This document shows positions 26,106 through 34,499 of a stretch of 45,373 bases of DNA, in pieces; within the stretch, counting starts at the first letter, position 1; each line of letters starts with the position of its first letter. Origin of the DNA: Micavibrio aeruginosavorus (lineage in GTDB: Bacteria > Pseudomonadota > Alphaproteobacteria > Micavibrionales > Micavibrionaceae); contig JACPDM010000036.1 in assembly GCA_016184045.1 (NCBI GenBank), forward strand, positions 1 through 45,373. The letters run 5' to 3'. The notes beneath the pieces are model-generated. The model ran no database searches. It saw only the letters and a program-made list of their open reading frames with translations, and was not told where the DNA came from. The position numbers and the translations under genes were made by a program.

Positions 26106-26800
26106 CCCTTTGACTCCGGAAGGTCGGCTGTCTGATCGCCCTGCTTCTCTGCGGCGGCCCGCAGGCCATAGAGATGGTCCAGGGCTTGCGCGCGGTCTTT
26201 CAGGCTTTGCGGCAGGGCGGTGTCCTGAAGCAGGGGATTGAGGTATTCAAGCGCGGTCTTGGCATCTTTCAGGCCGTCGGCGGCGATGATCGCGGCCTCG
26301 ATCCGGGCTTGCGCCTGCCAGGCATTGCCCGCCTTCATCAACGGCTTGAGGCTGTTGACGATATCCTGTGCCTCGGCCTGATCGGCTTCCTTTTCAAAGC
26401 GCAGACGCGCCGCCATCAGGGTTGCAAGATCGCGCCAGAGCGCGGGAGCGCTGCCATCCTTGCGAAGGGCCTCGAGGGTGGCCAGGGCATCGCCATTCTT
26501 GCCGGACTGAATCAGATAAGCGGCGCGGTGCAGTTCCGCGGCAGCCTTGTGCTCGCCTTTCAGGCTTGCAGTCGCGGCGTCAAGCGCGGTTTCGGGAAAC
26601 GGCGTCGACAGGGCGCTGACCAGAAGATTGGTTTGCTGCGTATTCTTTTTGAGCTGCCAGGAGTTCCATGCAGTAAAGATCCCGGTCATCGCCACCAGAA
26701 GAACCGCGCCGCCGATGATATAGGGGCCGTTTTCTTTCCAGAATTGCGCGGCCTTTTCGCGCTTCATGGCCTCGTCGATTTCCTGCAGAAGGTCGCTCAT
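26102..26800 (-). CDS. YfgM-like membrane-anchored TPR protein
   Basis: The protein has 232 residues with an N-terminal cytoplasmic segment 'SDLLQEIDEAMKREKAAQFWKENG', one membrane helix (residues ~27-46) and a helical TPR-like periplasmic domain. This matches the DUF2659/YfgM family, which assists periplasmic chaperone function at the SecYEG translocon. A GAGGTG ribosome-binding site lies 8 bases before the ATG. It is the first gene of the yfgM-bamB-der unit and is divergent from the unknown gene at 26909. Confidence 0.9.
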   Translation of the reverse strand: MSDLLQEIDEAMKREKAAQFWKENGPYIIGGAVLLVAMTGIFTAWNSWQLKKNTQQTNLLVSALSTPFPETALDAATASLKGEHKAAAELHRAAYLIQSGKNGDALATLEALRKDGSAPALWRDLATLMAARLRFEKEADQAEAQDIVNSLKPLMKAGNAWQAQARIEAAIIAADGLKDAKTALEYLNPLLQDTALPQSLKDRAQALDHLYGLRAAAEKQGDQTADLPESKG

Positions 26801-26896
26801 CGCCTGTGCACCTCTTGTTGAATGTGTGATGGTGGCGTCATATTAGCCAAATCTGTGCGGTTTTCCAGTGATTTCCGGTTCTTTAACCTTTTGTGA

Positions 26897-26911
26897 TAGA
26901 ATGACTTTATG
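26897..26911 (+). promoter_or_regulatory. -10 element immediately before an ATG (possible leaderless start)
   Basis: TAGAAT at 26897-26902 is followed by 6 bases and the ATG at 26909, with no ribosome-binding site between. No good -35 is visible. Transcription would start at the start codon. Confidence 0.45.
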
Positions 26912-27262
26912 GATTTGACCGTCATCCATAACCCGGCCTTTGACCGGTTCGAGAAAGCCGGCTTCACGCGCAGCCAGTTCCAGCGGCTTGATGCTCTCTA
27001 TCTGCGCGCGTTGCAGGGCAAGGTTTTCATGAGCCGGATGGTGGATTGCGATTTCGAGGCCGGGGTTGCGACGTTCAGCTATGCCAAATCCGATAGCCAT
27101 CCGCCGATGTTTCAGTTTGTGATCCGGCAGGTCGGTCCGCGTCAGGTCATGTATGAACTGTACCAGCAGGGCAAGGGGCGAGCCTATAAAAGCGGGCTCT
27201 TTGAAAGGGTTTATGAAAAGCTGGAAGAGGCCGTTACTGGCCTTTTGCCGCCGCCCTTATGA
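26909..27262 (+). CDS. Hypothetical protein
   Basis: A 117-residue soluble protein, without signal or membrane helix. It has mixed alpha/beta character: an N-terminal helix ('FDRFEKAGFTRSQFQRLDALYLRAL'), central strands ('VATFSYAKSD', 'MFQFVIRQVG') and a C-terminal helix. Codon use looks like that of neighbouring genes. It may be transcribed from a leaderless promoter. The next gene follows on the same strand after about 80 bases. I do not recognise the family. Confidence 0.7.
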   Translation: MDLTVIHNPAFDRFEKAGFTRSQFQRLDALYLRALQGKVFMSRMVDCDFEAGVATFSYAKSDSHPPMFQFVIRQVGPRQVMYELYQQGKGRAYKSGLFERVYEKLEEAVTGLLPPPL

Positions 27263-27343
27263 CGCTTCGCAGCAACTATTATTTTCATAACTCTTTTTTC
27301 TGCGCTCGGATTCAGGCACAATGGAATCAGGAGCGTGATGTCG

Positions 27344-27757
27344 ATGGGGAAGGTCGTATCAATCGACTTGATCCGTCAGTTAAGACGAGAAGGGCGAAAC
27401 GCCGGGGCTTTTTCCGGCGGCGGCGATGACGGGGACGGGCCTGATGGCGTCTATCCGTCCGAATATATCGCCATGACCGACCTCTTTGCCATGGCCCGCG
27501 ATGCCGGGCTGGTTCTGAAAATGTCCTTGCAACCCTATGGCGAAGGCTTTTTGTTCCGCGCCTTTTCTGTGGCCGATCCCTATTACACTCTTTTTGAAAT
27601 ACAGAAAGTTAGGACAGGGAAATTTTTTGAATATCATGGCCGCGTCCGCCACCAGCTTCTGGCGGTGGGTATGAATTTCTATCCCTTTATGTCCGCCATG
27701 CGTGCGGAGGTCGTTCGCCTGATCGACCTTTTCGGTCCTGACAGGCCGCATTTCTGA
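27344..27757 (+). CDS. Hypothetical protein
   Basis: The protein has 137 residues from the ATG at 27344, which lies 10 bases after AGGAG (27329-27333); GTG 27335 and ATG 27338 are alternatives closer to that site. A basic N-terminal helix ('IDLIRQLRREGR') is followed by a Gly/Asp-rich linker and an alpha/beta domain rich in aromatic residues ('ADPYYTLFEIQKVRTGKFFEYHGRVRHQLL'). No signal or membrane segment is seen. Family unknown. It converges with the small gene at 27761. Confidence 0.7.
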   Translation: MGKVVSIDLIRQLRREGRNAGAFSGGGDDGDGPDGVYPSEYIAMTDLFAMARDAGLVLKMSLQPYGEGFLFRAFSVADPYYTLFEIQKVRTGKFFEYHGRVRHQLLAVGMNFYPFMSAMRAEVVRLIDLFGPDRPHF

Positions 27758-27760
27758 TTT

Positions 27761-27970
27761 TCACTCGCCCCGGTGTTTTTCGATATCCTGCCTTTCGAAA
27801 GAAAAAGAAAGGGCTGCCGCCTGGATCAGCAAGGCTGAAAATCCCAGGCCGTAGCCGCGCGTTTCTTTTTCCATCTGGAAAAGCGACAGAACGATTTCCC
27901 TGACGCGCCTGTTCATCGTTTCCTCATTATCCCCATTGGCAGGAAGGTGCCCGGCAATTGGTGTCTTCAT
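27761..27970 (-). CDS. Small hypothetical protein, possibly CRP-regulated
   Basis: The protein has 69 residues. The start at 27970 is preceded by an AAGGGGG ribosome-binding site. The middle ('RRVREIVLSLFQMEKETRGYGLGFSALLIQAAALSFSF') looks like an amphipathic helix followed by a hydrophobic segment. TAAAAT on the minus strand (28002-27997) is a good -10. The TGTGA-N6-TCACA site centred at 28031.5 would lie about 41 bases upstream of the resulting start, the classic class II activator position. This context makes the short frame more credible. Function unknown. Confidence 0.5.
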   Translation of the reverse strand: MKTPIAGHLPANGDNEETMNRRVREIVLSLFQMEKETRGYGLGFSALLIQAAALSFSFERQDIEKHRGE

Positions 27971-28023
27971 CTACGCCCCCTTATTCTTATATTTCCATTT
28001 TACCTGTATTTAGGGATGCAGAC

Positions 28024-28039
28024 TGTGAGGCTGTTCACA
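28024..28039. promoter_or_regulatory. CRP-type operator
   Basis: TGTGA-GGCTGT-TCACA is a perfect match to the CRP consensus half-sites with 6-base spacing. It lies between the divergent small gene (start 27970) and the CRP-family regulator gene (start 28100). Its centre is ~41 bases from the likely leftward start and ~68 from the rightward one. Confidence 0.75.
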
Positions 28040-28088
28040 ATTGGCTAAAATTCAATGTATTTGTATGATTTTATTAGTTTAAAGGTCG

Positions 28089-28102
28089 TAGAATAAGACA
28101 TG
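28089..28102 (+). promoter_or_regulatory. -10 element abutting the regulator start codon
   Basis: TAGAAT at 28089-28094 is followed by five bases and ATG 28100. There is no ribosome-binding site and no clear -35, consistent with an activator-dependent, leaderless start. Confidence 0.45.
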
Positions 28103-28807
28103 GACCCGGAGAAACAAAAACGCGCCTTGCTGGAGAGCAGCCATTTCTTCAATGGCTTCAGCCCATCGCTGATCGACGCCATTGTGCCTGCGCTGAAGGA
28201 ATGTTCTTTCGATGCGGAGAGCGCAATCGTTTACAAGGGAGATGTTTCTGATTGCCTTTTCATGATTCGTGAAGGCGAGGTCGAGATCTCGGTTTCATCA
28301 AAGGATGGAAAAATTATCGTTCTCGGGACTCTTGGAAAAGGCGGCGTGTTCGGGGAGATCGGGCTTCTCGATCACGGGTCGCGCACGGCGAATGTGTCGG
28401 CCAGAACGGATGTGGCGCTTTACCGCCTGAACACGCAGGATTTCAATGAAATCGCAAAGCAGTTCGGCTTGAAGGAATGGGCAGCGATCACGACCTATAT
28501 CTGCAAATTGTTCCGCAGCGTAACGAACAACCTCGAAGAAACGAATTTTCTTGATACCGGCATTCGCGTTTCAAAAAAGATACTCGAACTCTACGAAAAA
28601 GCCCCTGTGCAGGAACGGCAGGGCGCTGCGTTCAACATGAACATGTCGCAGGAACTGCTCGGGCGCATGGTAGGCCTGTCGCGCGAAGCCACGAACAAAA
28701 CGCTGGCCCGGCTTGAGGACGAAGGGCTGATCGAGAAAAAATACAAAAATATTCTCGTCCCCGACATTCCCCGTTTGCGCCGTCTGGTAGAAAAAGCCGG
28801 GGATTAG
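28100..28807 (+). CDS. CRP/FNR-family transcriptional regulator
   Basis: The protein has 235 residues. The N-terminal cyclic-nucleotide-binding domain carries the phosphate cassette 'FGEIGLLDHGSRTANVSA' with the expected Glu and Arg, suggesting cAMP or a related ligand; no FNR-type cysteine cluster is seen. The C-terminal winged helix has recognition helix 'SREATNKTLARLEDEG'. Its Arg-Glu occupies the positions with which E. coli CRP reads GTGA, while the later Arg is Lys. A perfect TGTGA-N6-TCACA site lies 61-76 bases upstream, so autoregulation is likely. It converges with the pentapeptide-repeat gene. Confidence 0.92.
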   Translation: MDPEKQKRALLESSHFFNGFSPSLIDAIVPALKECSFDAESAIVYKGDVSDCLFMIREGEVEISVSSKDGKIIVLGTLGKGGVFGEIGLLDHGSRTANVSARTDVALYRLNTQDFNEIAKQFGLKEWAAITTYICKLFRSVTNNLEETNFLDTGIRVSKKILELYEKAPVQERQGAAFNMNMSQELLGRMVGLSREATNKTLARLEDEGLIEKKYKNILVPDIPRLRRLVEKAGD

Positions 28808-28815
28808 GCGGGTGC

Positions 28816-30099
28816 CTAGCCGATTTTCTTGTCGGAAATCACATCGTTCAAAAGCGCGCCGTGGAAATCGGCATTGTTGAGGATCGCGCCGCTCAGATCC
28901 GCGCGGCGCAAATCGCAATCGTGCAAAACCGCATAGGTCAGATCCGCGCCAGTCATGATGCAGTCTGACAGGTTGGCTCCGGTCAGGATGGCATAGCGCA
29001 AATTCGCCCCCGAAAGGTTGACGCGTTGCAGGCGCTTGCTGCCGTCCGGATTTGTGAATTGCAGCGGGCTTAAATTGGCGTTTTGCAGATTGGCGCGGGT
29101 CATGGTGGCGTATTTCAGCGACGACCCGCGAAAATCCGTCGCTTTCATCATGGCGTCGCGGAAATCGGCGCGGTCGAGGACTGCGCTTTGAATCTCCGCA
29201 TTGCCAAGATCCTGGTTGATCAGGCTGGCGCCGACGGCCTTCATCGCCGTCAGCGGATATTTCTTCAGGTCGAGAACATGGCGCAGGTCGAATCCGGAGA
29301 GGTCAAGCCGGTTGCCCTTGCGTCCGGCCGACGCGATCCACGCCGTATGGTCTTCCAGCAGTTCCGGCAGGGATTTCCCGGTGGATTCCAGCTTTGTGCC
29401 CATGTTCTCTTCGTGCAGGGCTTCGCCGAGATTCGCGCCTTGCGTTTCGGTTGAATCCAGAACCGTGCCGGAGATGATGGATTGCGTCATGTTGGCGTTG
29501 CGTAGATCCGACCCTGTAAAGTCGGCGTTGCTCAGATTCGCCCCATGGAAATTGGCATTCTTGAAATTCGCGTCCTGAATGATGACGCCTGTCAGGTCGG
29601 CGTCGGAGAAATCCGCATCCTGTGCCCGCGCGCCGGACAGGTTTGTTTCGGCAAGGCGCGTTCCCGAAAAGATCGTTTTTGCGCGCTTGCTTTCGCTGTA
29701 ATAGCTGGAGGCCAGTTCGGCATTGGTGGTGCGCTCAAGGATAATCCCTTCGCGCAAATCTGCCTTCTGGAAGTCCGCTCCGGTCAGATTGGCGCCGACG
29801 ATGCTGGCGCCGCGCAAATCGGCGCGGGCAAAGCAGGCTTTCTCCAGATTGGCGCCGCGCATGTCGCAGGCAAAGAAGGATGTGCCGCGAAAATTGCCGT
29901 GCGCCATGTTGGCCCCGGCCATGACCGACCCTGTAAAGTCTGCCTGCGACAGGTCGGCTTTGCGGAAATCGAGGCCGGAGAGATCCTTGAATTTGATCAG
30001 CGCCCGCGCCCCGCCGCGGATGCCGGTATTGAATTTCTGATGCTTGCGGATGATTTCATCAAGCTCGGACTGCGTCAGCTTCTGCAAACCAGTACTCAT
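28816..30099 (-). CDS. Pentapeptide repeat protein
   Basis: The protein has 427 residues. After an N-terminal helical segment ('LTQSELDEIIRKHQKFN'), most of the chain consists of A(D/N)Lxx or A(D/N)Fxx pentapeptides in two blocks (~50-215 and ~260-425), which form a right-handed quadrilateral beta-helix. A non-repeat insert with 'EDHTAWIASAGRKGNRLDLSG' separates them. No signal or membrane helix is seen, so it is probably cytoplasmic. A GGGGAG site precedes the ATG. Some relatives mimic DNA and protect gyrase, but nothing here shows that. Confidence 0.88.
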   Translation of the reverse strand: MSTGLQKLTQSELDEIIRKHQKFNTGIRGGARALIKFKDLSGLDFRKADLSQADFTGSVMAGANMAHGNFRGTSFFACDMRGANLEKACFARADLRGASIVGANLTGADFQKADLREGIILERTTNAELASSYYSESKRAKTIFSGTRLAETNLSGARAQDADFSDADLTGVIIQDANFKNANFHGANLSNADFTGSDLRNANMTQSIISGTVLDSTETQGANLGEALHEENMGTKLESTGKSLPELLEDHTAWIASAGRKGNRLDLSGFDLRHVLDLKKYPLTAMKAVGASLINQDLGNAEIQSAVLDRADFRDAMMKATDFRGSSLKYATMTRANLQNANLSPLQFTNPDGSKRLQRVNLSGANLRYAILTGANLSDCIMTGADLTYAVLHDCDLRRADLSGAILNNADFHGALLNDVISDKKIG

Positions 30100-30163
30100 C
30101 GGGACTCCCCATCCTCACACTGGTTTCATATTAGCGTAAATGCGGATAAAAAATGATGAATTT

Positions 30164-31747
30164 CTAAGGCTTTAGCCTGTCCGCAATCACCCCGAGCAAA
30201 CTGTCCTTGCGGCTCGCCCCAGGCTGATGGAGGGCGGCAAGCGCCTGATTTGCCATGATTTTTCCCAGCTCGACGCCGAACTGGTCGAAGCTGTTGATGT
30301 TCCAGAGCAGGCCCTGAACGAAGATTTTGTGTTCATACAGCGCCATCACCTGCCCGAGATGGAAGGGGTCCACACGGTCGAGAAGAATCAGGCTCGACGG
30401 GCGGTTTCCGGGAAAGGCGCGCTGCGGGTCGTTGCCCGATTCAGCAAGGCTGCGCCCCTGCATCAGGGCATCCGCCTGCGCCACCATGTTGGAAAGCAGC
30501 ATCGCATGCTGCTCCGCCCAGGGGTGGTTGTGCTCCAGCGCGGCGATGAAATCGCAAGGAACTATGGTGGTTCCCTGATGGATCATCTGCATGAAGGAAT
30601 GCTGGCAATCTGTTCCCGCCGTGCCGAAGATGACCGGCGCGGTTTCATACGGAACGGGTTCGTTGCGGCGGCTGACGGACTTGCCGTTCGATTCCATGTC
30701 GCCCTGTTGCAGCCACGCGGAAAAAAGCCGCAAGCGATGATCGTAGGGCAAAACCGCCAGAGCCGGGTATCCCATCATGGTCCTGTTCCAGAAACCCAGA
30801 AGGGCCATCAGCACAGGCGCGTTTTCCGGCAGCGGCGCTGTCTGGAAGTGGCGGTCCATTGCGTAAGCCCCGTCAAGGAAGGAGCGGAAATGATCGAAGC
30901 TTGTCGCCAGTGCGATGGAAAGGCCGATAGCGGACCAGACGCTGAAACGTCCGCCGACCCAGTCGCTGAACGGGAAGACGTTATCCGGCGCAATGCCGAA
31001 ATCGCGCGCCGCCGCCATATTCGTCGACAGGGCGACGAAATGACGCTGCACGGCGTCCTCAGTCCCCAGGGCGTCGACCAGCCACGTGCGGGCGCTGCGC
31101 GCATTGGCCATGGTTTCAGCTGTCGTGAATGTCTTCGACGCTACAAGGAATAAAGTTGTCGCCGGATCGCAGCCCTGCAGGGCAGACCGGAGGGCGGCGC
31201 CATCGACGTTGGAAACAAAGCGTACGGACAGCCCCGGGTTATAAAAATCGGACAGTGCCTTCGTCACAAAGCGCGGGCCGAGGTCGGAGCCGCCGATCCC
31301 GATAGTGACGACCGTCCTGATCCGCTTTCCGCCATGGCCTGCCCATTGCCCGCCTTGGACGGCCTCTGCAAAACGGCGCATCCGCGCCAGCGTGTCATGG
31401 ATATCGGGCATCACGTCGGCGCCTCCCGTCATGACGCGGTCGCCTTGCGGGCGGCGCAGGGCGGTATGCAGGACGGCGCGGTTTTCGGAGGCATTGATAA
31501 GGTCGCCGTAGAACATACGGTCGCGCCACGATTCGACCTGCACGGCCCGGGCCAGGTTGAGCAAGAGGACCATGGTTTCATCGCTGGCGTGCTGGCGCGA
31601 ATAATCCAGCACCATGCCGGGCAGGGTAAGGCTGAAGCGCCTGAAACGATCCGGATCGGTGGTGAACAGGGCGGGAATCGGCGTGCTGCGAATCGCTTGT
31701 GCGTGGCGTTCCAGCGCCATCCATTCCGGCAGGGCGTTACTCAACAT
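30164..31747 (-). CDS. pgi: Glucose-6-phosphate isomerase
   Basis: The protein has 527 residues and interconverts glucose-6-phosphate and fructose-6-phosphate in the cytoplasm. Signatures are 'VVTIGIGGSDLGPRFV', 'VASKTFTTAETMANA', 'GGRFSVWSAIGLSIA', 'GTDCQHSFMQMIHQGT' (active-site His) and 'GKIMANQAL'. ATG 31747 gives 'MLSNALPEW' and overlaps the upstream M16 gene by 11 bases; a longer frame runs inside that gene without conserved sequence. The overlap suggests co-transcription with the peptidase genes. Confidence 0.96.
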   Translation of the reverse strand: MLSNALPEWMALERHAQAIRSTPIPALFTTDPDRFRRFSLTLPGMVLDYSRQHASDETMVLLLNLARAVQVESWRDRMFYGDLINASENRAVLHTALRRPQGDRVMTGGADVMPDIHDTLARMRRFAEAVQGGQWAGHGGKRIRTVVTIGIGGSDLGPRFVTKALSDFYNPGLSVRFVSNVDGAALRSALQGCDPATTLFLVASKTFTTAETMANARSARTWLVDALGTEDAVQRHFVALSTNMAAARDFGIAPDNVFPFSDWVGGRFSVWSAIGLSIALATSFDHFRSFLDGAYAMDRHFQTAPLPENAPVLMALLGFWNRTMMGYPALAVLPYDHRLRLFSAWLQQGDMESNGKSVSRRNEPVPYETAPVIFGTAGTDCQHSFMQMIHQGTTIVPCDFIAALEHNHPWAEQHAMLLSNMVAQADALMQGRSLAESGNDPQRAFPGNRPSSLILLDRVDPFHLGQVMALYEHKIFVQGLLWNINSFDQFGVELGKIMANQALAALHQPGASRKDSLLGVIADRLKP

Positions 31748-33003
31748 TGGGCAGTTTCTCGGCGGTTTTTGTCGGCGTGATGCCGGCCGGATTGCCGACC
31801 ACAACGGTCACCAGCCGGTCCGGGGTTAGAATCTTTTGCGCGACGCGACGCACATCGGCGGCAGTGACGGCGGTGATTTTCTGATCGACCGTATCCAGAT
31901 AGGTGGACGGCATGCCGTCCAGCATCAGGGACAAAATCATTCCCGCGATATTGTCGGTTGAGGTGAGGGAGAGCGGCATCGCGCCGATCAGGTAGGACTT
32001 CGCGTCTTTAAGCTCCGCGTCCGTCACATCGCTCTCACGCATCCGCGCCCATTCCGCGTGGATCAAATCGATGACTTCCTTCGCCTTTTCGTTTTTGGTC
32101 GAGGTTTGCAGGGTCATCGTCGGGGCATGGTCAAGCGTGGAGAACCCCGTATAGACGCCGTAGGTGAGGCCGCGTTTTTCGCGGATCTCTTCCATCAGGC
32201 GCGATCCGAATCCGGAGCTGCCGAGGATGAAATTCATCACCTGCGCCGTCACCCAGTCGGGGTCGCTGCGGGCGATTCCGCCTTGCGCCATCTGGATCAT
32301 CGTTTGCGGAATGTCTTTCTTGAACAGGATGACCGCGCCGGGGTTCTGGATCGGCGTGTCCGCAATCGGTTTCTGCGCTGCCGCCGCTGGCAGTCCGCCG
32401 AAGACGGAATCGAGGATTGCGCCCAGTTCTTCTTTCCTGATGTCTCCCGCCACGGCTACAAGCAGGTTCCCGCGGGTCAGCTGCGTCTTTGTGAAATGTC
32501 GTAAATCGTCGGGGGTCAGTGTCTGAAGGCTGCTGATGCTTCCGCCGCTGTTGCGGGCGTAGACGTGGCCGTCATAGGCGGCATCAACGCGGCGCGGTAA
32601 GGGCCAGATGCAGCAGATTGAAGGCGCTGTCCTTATGGCGCGTCAGGGTCTTGAGCGAGCCGTAAAAATCGTCGCGGCTGGAATTGAAATGCAGGTCGAT
32701 GGAATGATCCGACAGGGCCTTTTGAAAACTCTGGCTGTCGAGGTCGCCCGCGCCTTCGTCCAGCGTGTTGGACAAAAGCTGCGCAAGGCCCGATTTGCCG
32801 TCGGGGTCGCGTGCGGCCCCGGCGCCGGCGAAGGCGAATTGGACGGAGATCACGGGGACATTATGATCCTCGACCAGCCAGGCCTTGATGCCGCCGGGGC
32901 TGGTGACTTCCTGAATGTCGAGAAAACGGTCTTTAGGGGACTGCGCAAGGGCCGGGGCGGCCATGAACAGGATGAAGACAAAGGCGGCGATGCGGCGAAT
33001 CAT
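31737..33003 (-). pseudogene. M16-family peptidase, non-catalytic partner, with internal deletion
   Basis: The start at 33003 gives a signal peptide ('RRIAAFVFILFMAAPALAQ') and an M16 N-terminal domain ('GIKAWLVEDHNVPVISVQFAFAGAGAARDP', 'GLAQLLSNTLDEGAG') lacking HxxEH, as in the second gene of such pairs. After 'LHLALTAPR' the frame hits a stop near 32584. M16 homology then resumes in another frame with 'AYDGHVYARNSGGSI' and 'TRGNLLVAVAGDI', through the C-terminal domain to 31737. About 30-40 residues normally found between these parts are missing, so an out-of-frame deletion is likelier than a single-base error. Confidence 0.82.
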
Positions 33004-34373
33004 TGCGCTTTCTCCGGTGCGGGGATGTCTTGGGGCAGGATAATCCCGGTCACGCGGGCTTTGTTCTGAACCAGATGGCGGAAGGCGGCGTCCTTGACCT
33101 GTGCGGCGGTCACGGCGTCGATGTCATAGGGCCAGTATTCGACATCGTCCAGCGTCAGGCCGGTCGCCAAGGCTTGCCCGACGATGCGGGGGGGGCCGGA
33201 AAGGCTGTCGCGAGCATAGGCGGCGCTGTCTTTCATGCGGGTCTTCGCTTCGGCCAGTTCGGCATCGCTGACGCCGTCGCGGCCAACGCGCTCCAGTTCG
33301 GCATAGAAGGCGGTTTCCAGCTTTTCCGGAGTAACGCCGGAGGCCGGGACAAGACTTGCTGAAACAGTGCCGAGATCGCGGGATTGCTCGCTGTAGCCCA
33401 TGCTGGCCGAAGTCGCCAGTTTTTGCTCGACCACCAGCGATTTATAAAGCCGGGTCGTGGCGTTTCCGCTCATAATCTCCATCAGCACCTGAAGGGCAAG
33501 GGAGTCTTGCTTGTTCTGGCTTCCGCCCGGCGCGCGCGCCATCCAGAAAACCATCGGCTGCCTGATGCTGGGGTCGCGCATGATGTAGCGCGCTTCGCCC
33601 GGAAATTCGGCGACAGTCGGGAATGCCGTTTTGGGGACGGGTCGCGCCGGAATGGGGCCGTAAATATCTTCCGCCAGCGGTTTCAGGGCTGCGGCGGTAA
33701 TATCGCCCGCGACGACCAGGATGGCATTGTTGGGCGCGTACCATGCCTTGTAAAAGGACATGGCGTCGTCGCGGGTCAGTTTTTCAATCTCGCTTTTCCA
33801 TCCGATCACCGGGGTTGCGTAAGGGTGCGCGGGAAACAGCGCATAGCGCAGTTGCTCGCCGAAATAGGCGTGCGGGTCGCTCTCGGTGTTCTGGCGGCGC
33901 TCTTCGAGGATGACTTTATGTTCGGATGCGAATTCTTCCTGCGGCATCAGGATTCCCTTCATGCGGTCGGCTTCCATCGTCATCACCTCGCGCAGGTTTT
34001 TGACGGCGATGTTTTGAAAATAGGCCGTGTAATCCTGCGTGGTGAAGGCGTTGTCGTTGCCGCCAAGGGCGCGCACGCGGCGGGAGAGTTCGCCGGGGGG
34101 GACGTTGGCGGAGCCCTTGAACATCAAATGTTCAAGGAAATGGGCAAGGCCGCTTTTCCCCGGCGTTTCATCGGCCGCGCCGACCTTGTACCAGACCATA
34201 TGGGTCACGACCGGGGCGCGGGTATTGGGAATGACCACGACCTCAAGGCCGTTCGGCAGGGTGAAGGTTTCCGCCCCGAAAACCTTCTCGCGCGGGGGCG
34301 GCGCGTTCTTCGCCCCGGCGGGGGAAGCAAAGGTCGCGAGCATTAAAAAGCAAAGAAAATAAAGCGTTTTCAT
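33000..34373 (-). CDS. M16-family zinc peptidase, catalytic subunit, exported
   Basis: The protein has 457 residues, with an N-terminal signal peptide cleaved near 'SPAGAKN' and the inverted zinc motif H78-F-L-E-H82 followed by 'VILEERRQNTESDP', which carries the third ligand. A C-terminal M16C domain lacks the motif. It is a pitrilysin/insulinase-type periplasmic peptidase expected to pair with the protein encoded downstream (4-base overlap), which is broken here. In related alphaproteobacteria these genes follow lspA and the DUF3035 lipoprotein gene; here a plus-strand gene intervenes. Confidence 0.94.
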   Translation of the reverse strand: MKTLYFLCFLMLATFASPAGAKNAPPPREKVFGAETFTLPNGLEVVVIPNTRAPVVTHMVWYKVGAADETPGKSGLAHFLEHLMFKGSANVPPGELSRRVRALGGNDNAFTTQDYTAYFQNIAVKNLREVMTMEADRMKGILMPQEEFASEHKVILEERRQNTESDPHAYFGEQLRYALFPAHPYATPVIGWKSEIEKLTRDDAMSFYKAWYAPNNAILVVAGDITAAALKPLAEDIYGPIPARPVPKTAFPTVAEFPGEARYIMRDPSIRQPMVFWMARAPGGSQNKQDSLALQVLMEIMSGNATTRLYKSLVVEQKLATSASMGYSEQSRDLGTVSASLVPASGVTPEKLETAFYAELERVGRDGVSDAELAEAKTRMKDSAAYARDSLSGPPRIVGQALATGLTLDDVEYWPYDIDAVTAAQVKDAAFRHLVQNKARVTGIILPQDIPAPEKAQ

Positions 34374-34424
34374 GTCTTAGGGTTTAGCGCAAAGCGGCTC
34401 TGTTTCATAGGGGGGCGGATAATT

Positions 34425-34453
34425 TTGACATAAACAACATATTGTGATTGATT
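34425..34453 (+). promoter_or_regulatory. Candidate promoter for the gene at 34500
   Basis: A consensus -35 TTGACA at 34425-34430 is spaced 17 bases from a weak -10 (TTGATT, 34448-34453). It lies between the divergent M16 and unknown genes. Confidence 0.4.
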
Positions 34454-34499
34454 GCCGGAACAAGTTATTAAAAAACAGACGGGCAGGGGTTCGGGATTC

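Noticed and set aside
28805-28820. TAGGC/GCCTA hairpin spanning the two convergent stop codons after the CRP-family gene
   Set aside because: Only five pairs and no T run; too weak to call a terminator.
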